Origin: JBHJGM01 sp050331815
GTDB taxonomy: Bacteria > Verrucomicrobiota > Verrucomicrobiia > Opitutales > JBHJGM01
Length of the DNA: 64,000 nt
Assembly: GCA_050331815.1 (NCBI GenBank)
Contig: JBHJGM010000003.1
Span: forward strand, 62,001-126,000
Direction: 5' to 3'
A program made the translations under genes and the position numbers. Below are positions 28,485 to 36,636 of the stretch, in pieces. Under the pieces are notes generated by a model, which saw only the letters and a list, made by a program, of their open reading frames with translations, did no database searches and was not told the DNA's origin. How positions within the stretch are numbered: the first letter of the stretch is position 1; every line of letters starts with the position of its first letter.

Positions 28485-29393
28485 ATGCCCACCAAACCGG
28501 CTAAAAACCTCCTCGACGTCATCCAGGCTCTGTCCAAGCCGATGAAGCCCGAGCCCACGGGCACCTCGCCCAAACTCGCCAAGCTCGAAGACGTGCGTGC
28601 CGTCGTTTTCGATGTGTACGGAACGCTCTTTCAAAGCGGCGTGGGCGACATCTCGCTTTCGGACAAAAGCGCCATCGACCGCGAGGCCGCCATGCGCGAG
28701 GCCTTCGAAGCCGCCGGCTTTCGCCTGACCGATAGCGGCATCAACCCGCTGGCCACGTTGTTTTCCGAGACCCTCGCCGCGCATCAGGACATCCGACGCG
28801 GCGACGACGTGGACAACCCCGAGGTCGACATCCTGCAGGTGTGGGAGGACTTTCTGGATCAGCTTTCCGCCTATGAGATTTTTGAAGGCGCAGTGACCGT
28901 GAACACGACTAAGTCCGTGGCGGTTAACTTCGAATGCCGGGTCAACCCGGTCTGGCCGATGCCTGGTCTGGCCGACTGCCTGGCCGCCTTGCGCCAGCGC
29001 GAGATGCCGCTGTCAATCATCTCCAACGCACAGTTTTTCACTCCGCTCTTGTTTCCGGCCTTGCTGGACCAGCCGCTGGCCTCGCTCGGCTTTACCGAGG
29101 CCTCCTGCGTCTGGTCGTATCAACTGCGTCGGGCCAAGCCCTCCTTCAGCCTGTTTGAAACGAGTGCCGAATACTTCGAGAAAAACGATGGCCTGCGCAC
29201 AAACCAGATTCTCTACATCGGCAACGACATGCTCAACGACATGTACCCGGCCTCGCACCTGGGCTTCCGCACCGCCCTGTTCGCGGGGGACAAGCGCTCG
29301 CTGCGGATGCGTGAGGATCGCAAGGAGTGCGTCGACGTCGAGCCCGACCTCGTGCTGACCGAGCTGGGCCAACTGCTCGAGTGTCTCTTTTAG
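28485..29393 (+). CDS. HAD-superfamily hydrolase, candidate phosphatase of the solute pathway
   Basis: A 302-residue HAD phosphatase-like protein. Motif I is VVFDVYGTLF (nucleophile Asp about residue 42, acid/base Tyr-Gly-Thr following), motif II is LSIISNAQF, motif III Lys is in LRRAKPSFSLF and motif IV is ILYIGNDMLNDMYPAS. A helical cap lies between motifs I and II. The first 35 residues are a Lys/Pro-rich extension. AGGA sits 6 bases before the ATG. In known glucosylglycerate and mannosylglucosylglycerate pathways the phosphorylated intermediate is cleaved by a separate phosphatase, so this is the natural candidate, although its sequence type differs from the characterised enzymes as far as I can tell. 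Confidence 0.82.
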   Translation: MPTKPAKNLLDVIQALSKPMKPEPTGTSPKLAKLEDVRAVVFDVYGTLFQSGVGDISLSDKSAIDREAAMREAFEAAGFRLTDSGINPLATLFSETLAAHQDIRRGDDVDNPEVDILQVWEDFLDQLSAYEIFEGAVTVNTTKSVAVNFECRVNPVWPMPGLADCLAALRQREMPLSIISNAQFFTPLLFPALLDQPLASLGFTEASCVWSYQLRRAKPSFSLFETSAEYFEKNDGLRTNQILYIGNDMLNDMYPASHLGFRTALFAGDKRSLRMREDRKECVDVEPDLVLTELGQLLECLF

Positions 29394-29411
29394 ACGACCG
29401 CTCTAAACGGC

Positions 29412-30947
29412 ATGGCGGCGGGTTTGTTCCAGCGGGGCCAGTTGGCCGAAGCACGTGAAATTGCGGCCCTCGCTGCGGGCAACCCCTTCGCCGAAGATCG
29501 CATCGCCCGGGAGCAGGCGCTCCTTGCAGAGGCGTGGGTTGAGTCAGCCGGGGCCAGCCCGGAGCAATGGGCGGTCCCGCAGCCCAATCCGAACGTGCAG
29601 GCCCTGGCCGAAAAGGCCGAGGCGCTGTTATCGGATGCGCGCCTGCGCTACCTTAAGCTGCGCGCGCGGCTGCCCCGGCAGACGGCTTCCATTTATCAGG
29701 ACCTGGTTTTCTTTGTCCTGTTCAATCGGGTCTCGCCAGAACTGGAGAAGCTGATCGAGCGCTGCGAGCAGGCACCCGTTGAGACGCTGCGGGTCAACGG
29801 CTACACAAGCTTTCTCAAGGACGCAGCGCATTTCCTGCCCGACGGTCTCCTCGATGCGTATCGGGACGTTGGATACGAACGCCTCTACGCGGTCTTCTTT
29901 CAAATACGCCGGGCCTACCAGTACATCGCCACCGGTTTCGCAGGTTCCTCGCCGGCGGCCAGGCAGGTACGCGCGCGCATCTGGCAGTCGGTTTTCACCC
30001 GCGACATGCACCGCTACCAGCGGGCTCTGGCCATGCGCATGGGCGACATCATCACGCTGATCACCGGCCCGTCCGGTTCGGGCAAGGAACAAGTGGCGCA
30101 AGCGCTGGGCTGGTCGCGCTACATCCCCTTCGATGCCAAGCGCCAGTGCTTTGAGGCGAACTTTCGAGGGCTCTTCTTCCCCATCAACCTGTCGGCGCTT
30201 TCGCCAACCTTGATCGAGAGTGAGCTCTTTGGCCACCGCAAAGGTGCCTTCACCGGCGCGCTGCAGGATCGCGAAGGCTACCTCGAAACCTGCGGGCCCT
30301 TCGGCACCGTTTTTCTGGATGAGATCGGCGAGGTCGAAGCCAGCATCCAGGTGAAGCTTTTGCGAGTCCTGCAAACGCGTAGTTTTGCCCGCATTGGCGA
30401 CACCGTCTCGCGTCCTTTCGAAGGCAAGCTCATGGCTGCGACCAACCGCGACCTCGAAGCCGAGATGCAGGCCGGCGGCTTTCGTCAGGACTTTTATTTC
30501 CGTCTGTGTGCCGACCGCATCGAGACACCCTCCTTGCGCGCCATCATCGACCAGACACCTGGTGAGTTGGAGCGCATCGTCAGCTACATCGCGCACAATT
30601 TTGCCGGGCCGGAGGAGGCCGGCTCGCTGACCGGAGAAGTGATGGGGACCATCCAAACGCAGCTGGGGGCGGACTACCCCTGGCCGGGCAACTTTCGCGA
30701 ACTCGAGCAGTGCATCCGCAACGTTCTGGTGCATGGCGAGTATCAGCCTGTCCTGCTACAAGGCAAAGATGGGTCGGACAGTACCTCAGGCATTTTTAAG
30801 GGTTTGCTACAAAACGGCCTGCCCCCGGCGGAGGCGATCCTGCGCCGTTACGTGCGACACGTGGTCAGTCAGTCCGAGACCTACGAAAAAGCTTCGAGCA
30901 TCCTTGAGATGGACCGACGCACCATCAAACGCCACCTTCAGGATTGA
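29412..30947 (+). CDS. Sigma-54-dependent transcriptional activator without a recognisable sensor domain
   Basis: A bacterial enhancer-binding protein of 511 residues. The N-terminal 200 residues are helical and repeat-like (AGLFQRGQLAEAREIAALAA) with no receiver, GAF or PAS motif. The AAA+ domain has Walker A GPSGSGKE (Lys225), the sigma-54 contact loop GAFTGA (278-283), Walker B GTVFLDEIGE and PWPGNFRELEQCIRN. The C-terminal Fis-type helix-turn-helix is ETYEKASSILEMDRRTIKRHL. It is the last gene after the HAD gene (18-base gap) and could control the cluster, but I found no convincing sigma-54 promoter there. Confidence 0.9.
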   Translation: MAAGLFQRGQLAEAREIAALAAGNPFAEDRIAREQALLAEAWVESAGASPEQWAVPQPNPNVQALAEKAEALLSDARLRYLKLRARLPRQTASIYQDLVFFVLFNRVSPELEKLIERCEQAPVETLRVNGYTSFLKDAAHFLPDGLLDAYRDVGYERLYAVFFQIRRAYQYIATGFAGSSPAARQVRARIWQSVFTRDMHRYQRALAMRMGDIITLITGPSGSGKEQVAQALGWSRYIPFDAKRQCFEANFRGLFFPINLSALSPTLIESELFGHRKGAFTGALQDREGYLETCGPFGTVFLDEIGEVEASIQVKLLRVLQTRSFARIGDTVSRPFEGKLMAATNRDLEAEMQAGGFRQDFYFRLCADRIETPSLRAIIDQTPGELERIVSYIAHNFAGPEEAGSLTGEVMGTIQTQLGADYPWPGNFRELEQCIRNVLVHGEYQPVLLQGKDGSDSTSGIFKGLLQNGLPPAEAILRRYVRHVVSQSETYEKASSILEMDRRTIKRHLQD

Positions 30948-30954
30948 GTTCATT

Positions 30955-30979
30955 TCGACATATTTTGTCGATTAACGAC
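30955..30979. other. Overlapping inverted repeats downstream of the sigma-54 activator
   Basis: TCGACA (30955-30960) and TGTCGA (30966-30971) form one stem, and GTCG (30967-30970) with CGAC (30976-30979) forms a second that shares bases with it. The stretch to 31110 is A/T-rich and carries no gene, so it probably also holds the promoter of the gene at 31120. It may be an operator or a 3'-end structure. Confidence 0.25.
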
Positions 30980-31119
30980 TAAAAATGTTGGATCTGGAAA
31001 GAATAAAGATAGGTGGCAAGCTACGTTCAAAATTTTTAATCCGTTGTTAATCATAGGTTAACGGGCTCTAGGTAGGTGACCTGAAAACGACTTGGCATGC
31101 TGGCGGCGTAAGGTCATGC

Positions 31120-34100
31120 ATGTCAGCTTCCACTCGACCCATTGATTGCTTTCCGCTCCTAGGTGCCCAGGCCCTGGTCGCCTTCAACGACAACGCCGCG
31201 AAGTTCATGCTGGCCGGTCTGGCTTCGGCCACGCTGACGGTGCAGGGTGCCCAGCAGATAAATGGCTTGCTTGCACTGCTGCTGGTGCTCCCCTTCGTGG
31301 CCTTGGCGCCGTTCGCCGGCTGGCTTGCCGACCGCCATGCCAAGACTTCGGTCATTCGCTGGAGTTTGCTGGCGCAGATGGCCGGACTGGCCGTGATCTA
31401 CGTTGGCGCGGTTCAGGGTAGCTTGGCACTCGGGGTTGGGGGCTTCGCGCTGCTGGCCTTGCAATCAAGTATCTTCTCGCCGGCCAAGTACGGCATCGTG
31501 AAGGAGATTGCGGGGCCGCGTTTTCTCGGGCTAGCCGTCGGCGCCATGGAGCTGACCACCGTTCTGGCAATTTTGCTGGGCGGTTTCGCCGGCGGCTTCC
31601 TCTTTGACTGGACCCATCAGACCATCGGCGGCGAAAGCGCCTCCAAGGCAGCCTCGTTAACGGTGGCTGTGTTGAGCCTGCTCGCCGTGCTGGCCTATAC
31701 GCTATTCCTGCCAGTCCGCCGGACCCAGGCAGCCTCGACGGAAGCGTTTCGGCCGACGCTGCTGTTTCGCCATGCCCGCGACTTAAAAGAACTCTGGCGT
31801 GAGCGCACCGCGCTGCGTTTGCCGGCCCTGGGCGGCGCGTTTGCCTGGAGCGTGGGTTCTTTTCTGGTACTGGTGCTCTTGCAAGTCGCCGCCGAAGGCG
31901 CCAAAGGCGCGGCGGGCACAGCATCGACCGCGGGTCTGTTGATGCTCGTGCTCGGGCTGGGCGTGGCGATTGGTTGCGCGCTGGCGGCCCTGGTTTGCAG
32001 GCCCTACATCGAGTTGGGTCTGGTGCCGCTCGGCTTTGCTTTGCTGACAAGCGGCCTGACGGTCACCGCTCTGGGCTCCGAGGCGACGCTCTGGCTCTAT
32101 TCGGGTCTGGTCGTCAGCGGGATCGGCTCGGGGCTCTTCCTGGTTCCGTTGAACGCGCGCTTGCAGGAGCGCTCTGAGGACGCCCGGCGCGGTCGCAACC
32201 TCGCCGCCGCAAACCTGCTGACCAATCTGGGCACCATCGCTTCCATCGGTCTGTATCTGTTTTTGGCACAAGTGCTTGATCTGAGCGTGGGTGCGCAGTT
32301 TGCGGCGGCGGCGCTTCTGGCCGCGCTGGTCGGTCTGTACGCACTGTGGTTGCTCAAGCGTGAATTACTGCGGGTCTTGCTGCGCCCGTTGCTGGCGCTC
32401 TTCTACCGCGTAAAGGTGCAGGGGCGTGAACACATCCCGGCCGAAGGACCGGCGCTGTTGGTCCCCAATCACATCGCATATGTGGACGCGGTTATCCTTG
32501 CCTTGGTCAGCCCGCGTCCGGTGCGTTTTCTGGCGATGCCGGAAGTCATGCGCTGGCCTCTGGTGCGCTGGGCCGCCCGCCTGTGCGGTGCCATCCCAAC
32601 GGACGCCGGCCATGCACGTTCGGCAATCACGCGTGCGGTCGATGCGCTCAACCAGGGCGAGGTCGTCTGCATCTTTCCCGAGGGCGTACTCACGCGCACC
32701 GGCACCTTGGGTGAAATCAAGCGCGGATTTTCCGTTATTGCCCGCAATGCCCAATGCCCGGTTCTGCCCGTTCACCTTGACGGTCTATGGGACTCGATAT
32801 TTTCTTTTCGCAGGCAGCGCTGGATTTGGAAAAAACCCGAGCGGCTGCCGGTGCCCGTCAACGTTACGATTGCCCCCGCCATGAGTGCTGAAACCGCTAC
32901 CGTCGAAAACGTTCATCAGGCCTTGCTCGACATGGGTGCCGAAGCTATGGCGAAGCGCCCGGAACTACAGGAGCACTTGGGGGTGGCGCTGATTCGCTCG
33001 CTCAAAACCCAGGCGAAGCAGGAGGTCATCGTCGATTACGCGCAGGGCCGCAAAACCATCACCGGCGAGCGTCTGCTGATTGCCTCGCTGGCCCTGGCGC
33101 AACACCTGCGCAAGGAAGTGCCCGAGGCGCGCATTGGCGTGGTCTTCCCGCCAGGACTTGGCGCTGCCATTGCGAACTTTGCCATCGCCCTGGCCGGCAA
33201 GAGTGCGGTCAATCTCAACGTGACGCTCGGGCGCGAAGGCCTCTCCCAATGCATCGAGCAGGCCAGCCTGCGCACCTTCATCACCGCCGGCGCGGTGCTG
33301 ACCAAGGTCGAGTCACGTTTCCCCGATCTGCAATGGCCTGAAAGGCAGATCGATCTGACCACCTTTCTCAAGCACACGCCCAAGCGTAAACTGCTGGCGA
33401 TCGCCGTGGCGGTAAAGCTCCTGCCGGCGGCGAGTCTGGCCCGCTGGTTTAAGGTGCCTAAAGAAGCTGGCGACACCGAGGCCGCCGTGCTCTTCTCCAG
33501 CGGCAGCGTCGGCGCGCCCAAGGGCATTCTCCTCACGCACCGCAACCTCCTGGCGCAAAAGGTGCAGATCGATCACACGGACATCCTGCCCGACAAGGAG
33601 GTCGCCCTGGCCAACCTCCCGGTCTTTCACAGTTTTGGCTACACCGTGTTACTTTGGTACGCGCTGCTCAAGGGCGTGAAAGTCGTCGCAGTGCCTTCGC
33701 CGCTGGACATCAAGACCGCGGTCAAAGCCATTCGCGAGGAGAGGGTCAGCGTGCTGCTGGGCTCACCGACCTTCCTGCGCCCTTACATCAAGCAGGCCCA
33801 GCCCGAGGATCTGACGAGCGTCAAGTGGGTCGTCGCCGGGGCTGAAAAGACGCCTCCTGGCTTCGACGAACGATGGGAAGCACGCTTTCCCAACACGCAG
33901 TACCTCGAGGGCTACGGGCTCACCGAGACCGCTCCTGTGGTCGCAGTCAATCTGCCCAACGTACACGATTCGCGCACGAACAGCGAAGTCGTCCGCCGCA
34001 AGCCGGGCAGCGTGGGCCGACTCTTCGGTGGTATGGCCGCGCGTATCCGCCATCCCGATACAGGTGAGCGCTTGGGTCTCGGTCAACCGGGGGTGCTGCT

Positions 34101-34566
34101 GCTGAAGGGGCCCAATGTTTTCAAGGGCTACCTGAACGACCCCACCCGTACTCAGGCCACCTTCGACGCCGAAGGCTGGTTCATCAGTGGAGACCTGGCG
34201 CGGCTGGACCCCGACGGCTTCATCACGATTGAGGGACGCCTCTCGCGCTTCTCGAAAATCGGTGGCGAGATGGTCCCGCACGGCACCATCGAGGAGGCGA
34301 TTCAAAAAGCTTTTGGGCTGGAGGGCGAAGAAACCGCCTGCGTGGCCATCGCTTCGCGTAACGTTGCCGACAAAGGTGAGGCGCTCGTCCTCTTTACCAC
34401 CAAAGAAATCGAACGGGAGGAGTTGGCCCGTAAACTCGCCGAAGCTGGTCTGCCAAATTTGTGGATACCTCGGGACATTCGGCGTGTCGAAGTGATACCC
34501 GTCTTAGCCTCGGGCAAGCTCGACCTGAAGGCCCTGCGCGAAAATGCCGAACAAGTACCCGCATGA
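31120..34566 (+). CDS. MFS transporter / acyltransferase / acyl-ACP synthetase fusion (LplT-Aas type)
   Basis: A 1148-residue membrane protein that joins three activities used in lysophospholipid recycling. Residues 1-415 form an MFS domain with about 12 helices (FNDNAAKFMLAGLASATL, LADRHAKTSVIRW), like the lysophospholipid flippase LplT. Residues about 425-620 are a PlsC acyltransferase with NHIAYVD (the HX4D site) and FPEGVLTRTG. Residues about 630-1140 are an AMP-forming acyl-ligase with LFSSGSVGAPKGILLTH, EGYGLTETAPV and WFISGDLARLD. E. coli splits this into lplT and aas. The reaction would be lysophospholipid uptake, fatty-acid activation on ACP and re-acylation. The stop overlaps the next gene (ATGA). 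Confidence 0.93.
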   Translation: MSASTRPIDCFPLLGAQALVAFNDNAAKFMLAGLASATLTVQGAQQINGLLALLLVLPFVALAPFAGWLADRHAKTSVIRWSLLAQMAGLAVIYVGAVQGSLALGVGGFALLALQSSIFSPAKYGIVKEIAGPRFLGLAVGAMELTTVLAILLGGFAGGFLFDWTHQTIGGESASKAASLTVAVLSLLAVLAYTLFLPVRRTQAASTEAFRPTLLFRHARDLKELWRERTALRLPALGGAFAWSVGSFLVLVLLQVAAEGAKGAAGTASTAGLLMLVLGLGVAIGCALAALVCRPYIELGLVPLGFALLTSGLTVTALGSEATLWLYSGLVVSGIGSGLFLVPLNARLQERSEDARRGRNLAAANLLTNLGTIASIGLYLFLAQVLDLSVGAQFAAAALLAALVGLYALWLLKRELLRVLLRPLLALFYRVKVQGREHIPAEGPALLVPNHIAYVDAVILALVSPRPVRFLAMPEVMRWPLVRWAARLCGAIPTDAGHARSAITRAVDALNQGEVVCIFPEGVLTRTGTLGEIKRGFSVIARNAQCPVLPVHLDGLWDSIFSFRRQRWIWKKPERLPVPVNVTIAPAMSAETATVENVHQALLDMGAEAMAKRPELQEHLGVALIRSLKTQAKQEVIVDYAQGRKTITGERLLIASLALAQHLRKEVPEARIGVVFPPGLGAAIANFAIALAGKSAVNLNVTLGREGLSQCIEQASLRTFITAGAVLTKVESRFPDLQWPERQIDLTTFLKHTPKRKLLAIAVAVKLLPAASLARWFKVPKEAGDTEAAVLFSSGSVGAPKGILLTHRNLLAQKVQIDHTDILPDKEVALANLPVFHSFGYTVLLWYALLKGVKVVAVPSPLDIKTAVKAIREERVSVLLGSPTFLRPYIKQAQPEDLTSVKWVVAGAEKTPPGFDERWEARFPNTQYLEGYGLTETAPVVAVNLPNVHDSRTNSEVVRRKPGSVGRLFGGMAARIRHPDTGERLGLGQPGVLLLKGPNVFKGYLNDPTRTQATFDAEGWFISGDLARLDPDGFITIEGRLSRFSKIGGEMVPHGTIEEAIQKAFGLEGEETACVAIASRNVADKGEALVLFTTKEIEREELARKLAEAGLPNLWIPRDIRRVEVIPVLASGKLDLKALRENAEQVPA

Positions 34567-35297
34567 GCTCTGAAAAATTTCACCGCCCCGGCGAGAAAGT
34601 CATCCTGCTGCACGGTATCGGGCGGGCGGTTTTCTTCAATCACCGCCGTTTGCAACGACGTTTGCTCCAGGAGGGCTACCAGGCGCACTTTTTGCGCTAT
34701 CCTTCTACGCGGCATTCCATCGAGGATCTGGCCGCGCATTATCTGGCTCCACTCGCGCGACAAATGTCGTTGCGTGAGCCGGCTGATGCTCCGTTGCACT
34801 TTGTCACTTTTTCGATGGGTGGGCTCTTGCTGCGTTCGTTTCTGTCGCGCAACGAGGTGCCAAACCTCGGCCGTGTCGTCATGATCGCACCGCCCAATCA
34901 GGGGAGCCATTGGGTGGATCACCTGGAGCGTGTGCCTGCCTTTCGCTGGTTCTACGGGCCCTCGGGCGTGCAAATGCGCACCGACCCAACCGCTTTGCCT
35001 TGCGCCCTGCCTGGAGCCGATTACGAGTGCGGAGTCATTGCCGGCAAGCTACCTGGCTGCTCCGTGCTGGCTCCGGTCTTTCGAGGCCAACTCAGTGATG
35101 GCACCGTCTCGATTCACTCCACCCACCTGGAGGGCATGAAGGAGCATCAGGTTGTGCACGGGTTGCACGCTTTGCTCTTTCAGTCGCCGAAGGTCGTCGA
35201 GTTGACCATGCGCTTCCTGCGTTCAGGCACGTTTGCCACCAACGCTGAAACGGCCAAGACGTTGCCGCGCCCCGTGCCGCAAAGCCAGATGCCTTAG
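34563..35297 (+). CDS. Alpha/beta-hydrolase, lipase-like
   Basis: A 244-residue alpha/beta-hydrolase. The oxyanion-side motif is VILLHGIGRAVFFN, the nucleophile elbow is FVTFSMGGLLLRSF (Ser about 82; Thr replaces the usual first Gly of GxSxG), and MIAPPNQGSHWVD follows strand 6. The catalytic acid is probably an Asp of QLSDGTVSIHSTHLEG, and the His is probably in EHQVVHG or HLEG. The start overlaps the stop of the acyltransferase fusion (ATGA), so translation is coupled. A role in lipid turnover alongside the fusion protein is an inference; DUF-type esterase is the safe description. Confidence 0.8.
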   Translation: MSSEKFHRPGEKVILLHGIGRAVFFNHRRLQRRLLQEGYQAHFLRYPSTRHSIEDLAAHYLAPLARQMSLREPADAPLHFVTFSMGGLLLRSFLSRNEVPNLGRVVMIAPPNQGSHWVDHLERVPAFRWFYGPSGVQMRTDPTALPCALPGADYECGVIAGKLPGCSVLAPVFRGQLSDGTVSIHSTHLEGMKEHQVVHGLHALLFQSPKVVELTMRFLRSGTFATNAETAKTLPRPVPQSQMP

Positions 35298-35328
35298 CCA
35301 CAGCCTGGTTGCCTACACAGCGACAGGC

Positions 35329-36582
35329 TTAGGGAGTGGTGGCCTGGGGCAGGGTCGTATCAGCGCGCTGTTCGGCGCGCGCGGTCGTTTCGCAGAAAGT
35401 GATCAGCAGATCGCGAAAGAGTGAGGCCGAGACTTCTCCAGGCACGTTGGTCAGGACCGCCAGAGCGGTTTGCTGCTCCGGCAGGATCGCCACCAGTGCG
35501 CTCTGCCGGTCGATACTTCCGGTGCTGATCAATACGGGCAGGCCGCCCACGTAATCGCGCTGCCAGCCCAACGCTGGCTGAGTGCCGAGGGTGCGCAACA
35601 CGGGCTGCCAGCGGTCGGTTATGGCACGCGGCGGCACGACTTCGAACCCATACACGGACAGGCCATGCCGCACTTCGCACGACAGCCACACCGCCACATC
35701 GATGATGCAGGCGCGCAGGCCCTGTGCCGGCAGCAAGGCAACAGTGTCGGCTTCGTAGCTTTCCGATACAGCCCAGCCGCCATCGCTGGTGAGATCGTGT
35801 CCAATGGCGAAATCCTTGGTCTGAATCAACTCAAGACGACTGAACGCCGCCCCCTGCATCCCGAGCGGGACCAGCACCGCTTCGCGCAACTGCAATTGAA
35901 ACACCTCGTGCGGTGTCTTGCACCGAACGCCCCCGGCTCGCTGCAGGGCAATCGCATAGCCACCGGCGGCCAAGCCTGCACGGCTGCGCTGGTAACGCCG
36001 CTCCGGGGCATCGGTAAGCTGGGTCTGCTGCAAGAGCGCCGCCAGGTCGGCCATGTCATGCCCGGGCGCATTGATCACGGCGTCCAGATGCGTGGAGAGC
36101 CCACCGGTCTGCGAAAAAACGTTTCGCAAAGTCACCGGTGCCTGCCTGCTGTCATCGAGCCGAAAGGCGGCGTTGCCCGTGGACTGTAGGCGGTCGTCCC
36201 AATCGATTTCACCCTCGTGGGTGGATACCGCCCCGAGCAGACTGGTGACCGCTCCGCTGACTTCGCCCACAGCAAAGCGAGTATCATGGGTCACTTTTTG
36301 GGCGCCCTCGAGGTCGCGCACCCCCATCGCCGACACCGACATCTTGCCATCCCCCTGAACCGTCGCCATGGCCAGGCCGGGGAACCCTGCATCATCAAAA
36401 GCGAATTTGGTGTACTCGATAAACTCGAGCAGGTCTTCCTCGGTAAACAGCACACCGATCGCTCGCTCAGCTGGCTTTGGAGTCGCGTCGCTGGAGGGCT
36501 CTGCTTCCTGCGCGCAAACTTGCGGACTCGCCCACGCGAGAATGACCAGGACGGTCGGCAGCGATGAAACCCTCAAAAGCAT
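35329..36582 (-). CDS. Beta-lactamase-fold secreted protein with lost catalytic motifs
   Basis: A 417-residue exported protein with the serine beta-lactamase/class C penicillin-binding fold. Residues 1-25 (MLLRVSSLPTVLVILAWASP then QVCA) form a signal peptide. The position of the nucleophile SxxK motif is clear (TRFAVGEVSGAVTSL) but the Ser is Glu and the Lys is Gly. The YxN region reads RYQRSRAGLAAGGYAI without the Asn, and the third motif reads ISTGSID without His or Lys. It should be inactive as a hydrolase. I chose ATG at 36582, preceded by CTACCC; 36591 or 36636 are possible, the latter abutting the protease stop exactly (taaATG). It follows the trypsin-like gene, so the pair forms one unit. 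Confidence 0.82.
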   Translation of the reverse strand: MLLRVSSLPTVLVILAWASPQVCAQEAEPSSDATPKPAERAIGVLFTEEDLLEFIEYTKFAFDDAGFPGLAMATVQGDGKMSVSAMGVRDLEGAQKVTHDTRFAVGEVSGAVTSLLGAVSTHEGEIDWDDRLQSTGNAAFRLDDSRQAPVTLRNVFSQTGGLSTHLDAVINAPGHDMADLAALLQQTQLTDAPERRYQRSRAGLAAGGYAIALQRAGGVRCKTPHEVFQLQLREAVLVPLGMQGAAFSRLELIQTKDFAIGHDLTSDGGWAVSESYEADTVALLPAQGLRACIIDVAVWLSCEVRHGLSVYGFEVVPPRAITDRWQPVLRTLGTQPALGWQRDYVGGLPVLISTGSIDRQSALVAILPEQQTALAVLTNVPGEVSASLFRDLLITFCETTARAEQRADTTLPQATTP

Positions 36583-36636
36583 GGGTAGCATAGTCGCCGC
36601 TGGCGGGCCGTCTGTCCAGCCCACGGGAGAACCCAT

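Noticed and set aside
31093..31107. TGGCATG then CGGC with correct 10-base spacing, before the gene at 31120
   Set aside because: The -12 element is poor and transcription would start at about the ATG itself.
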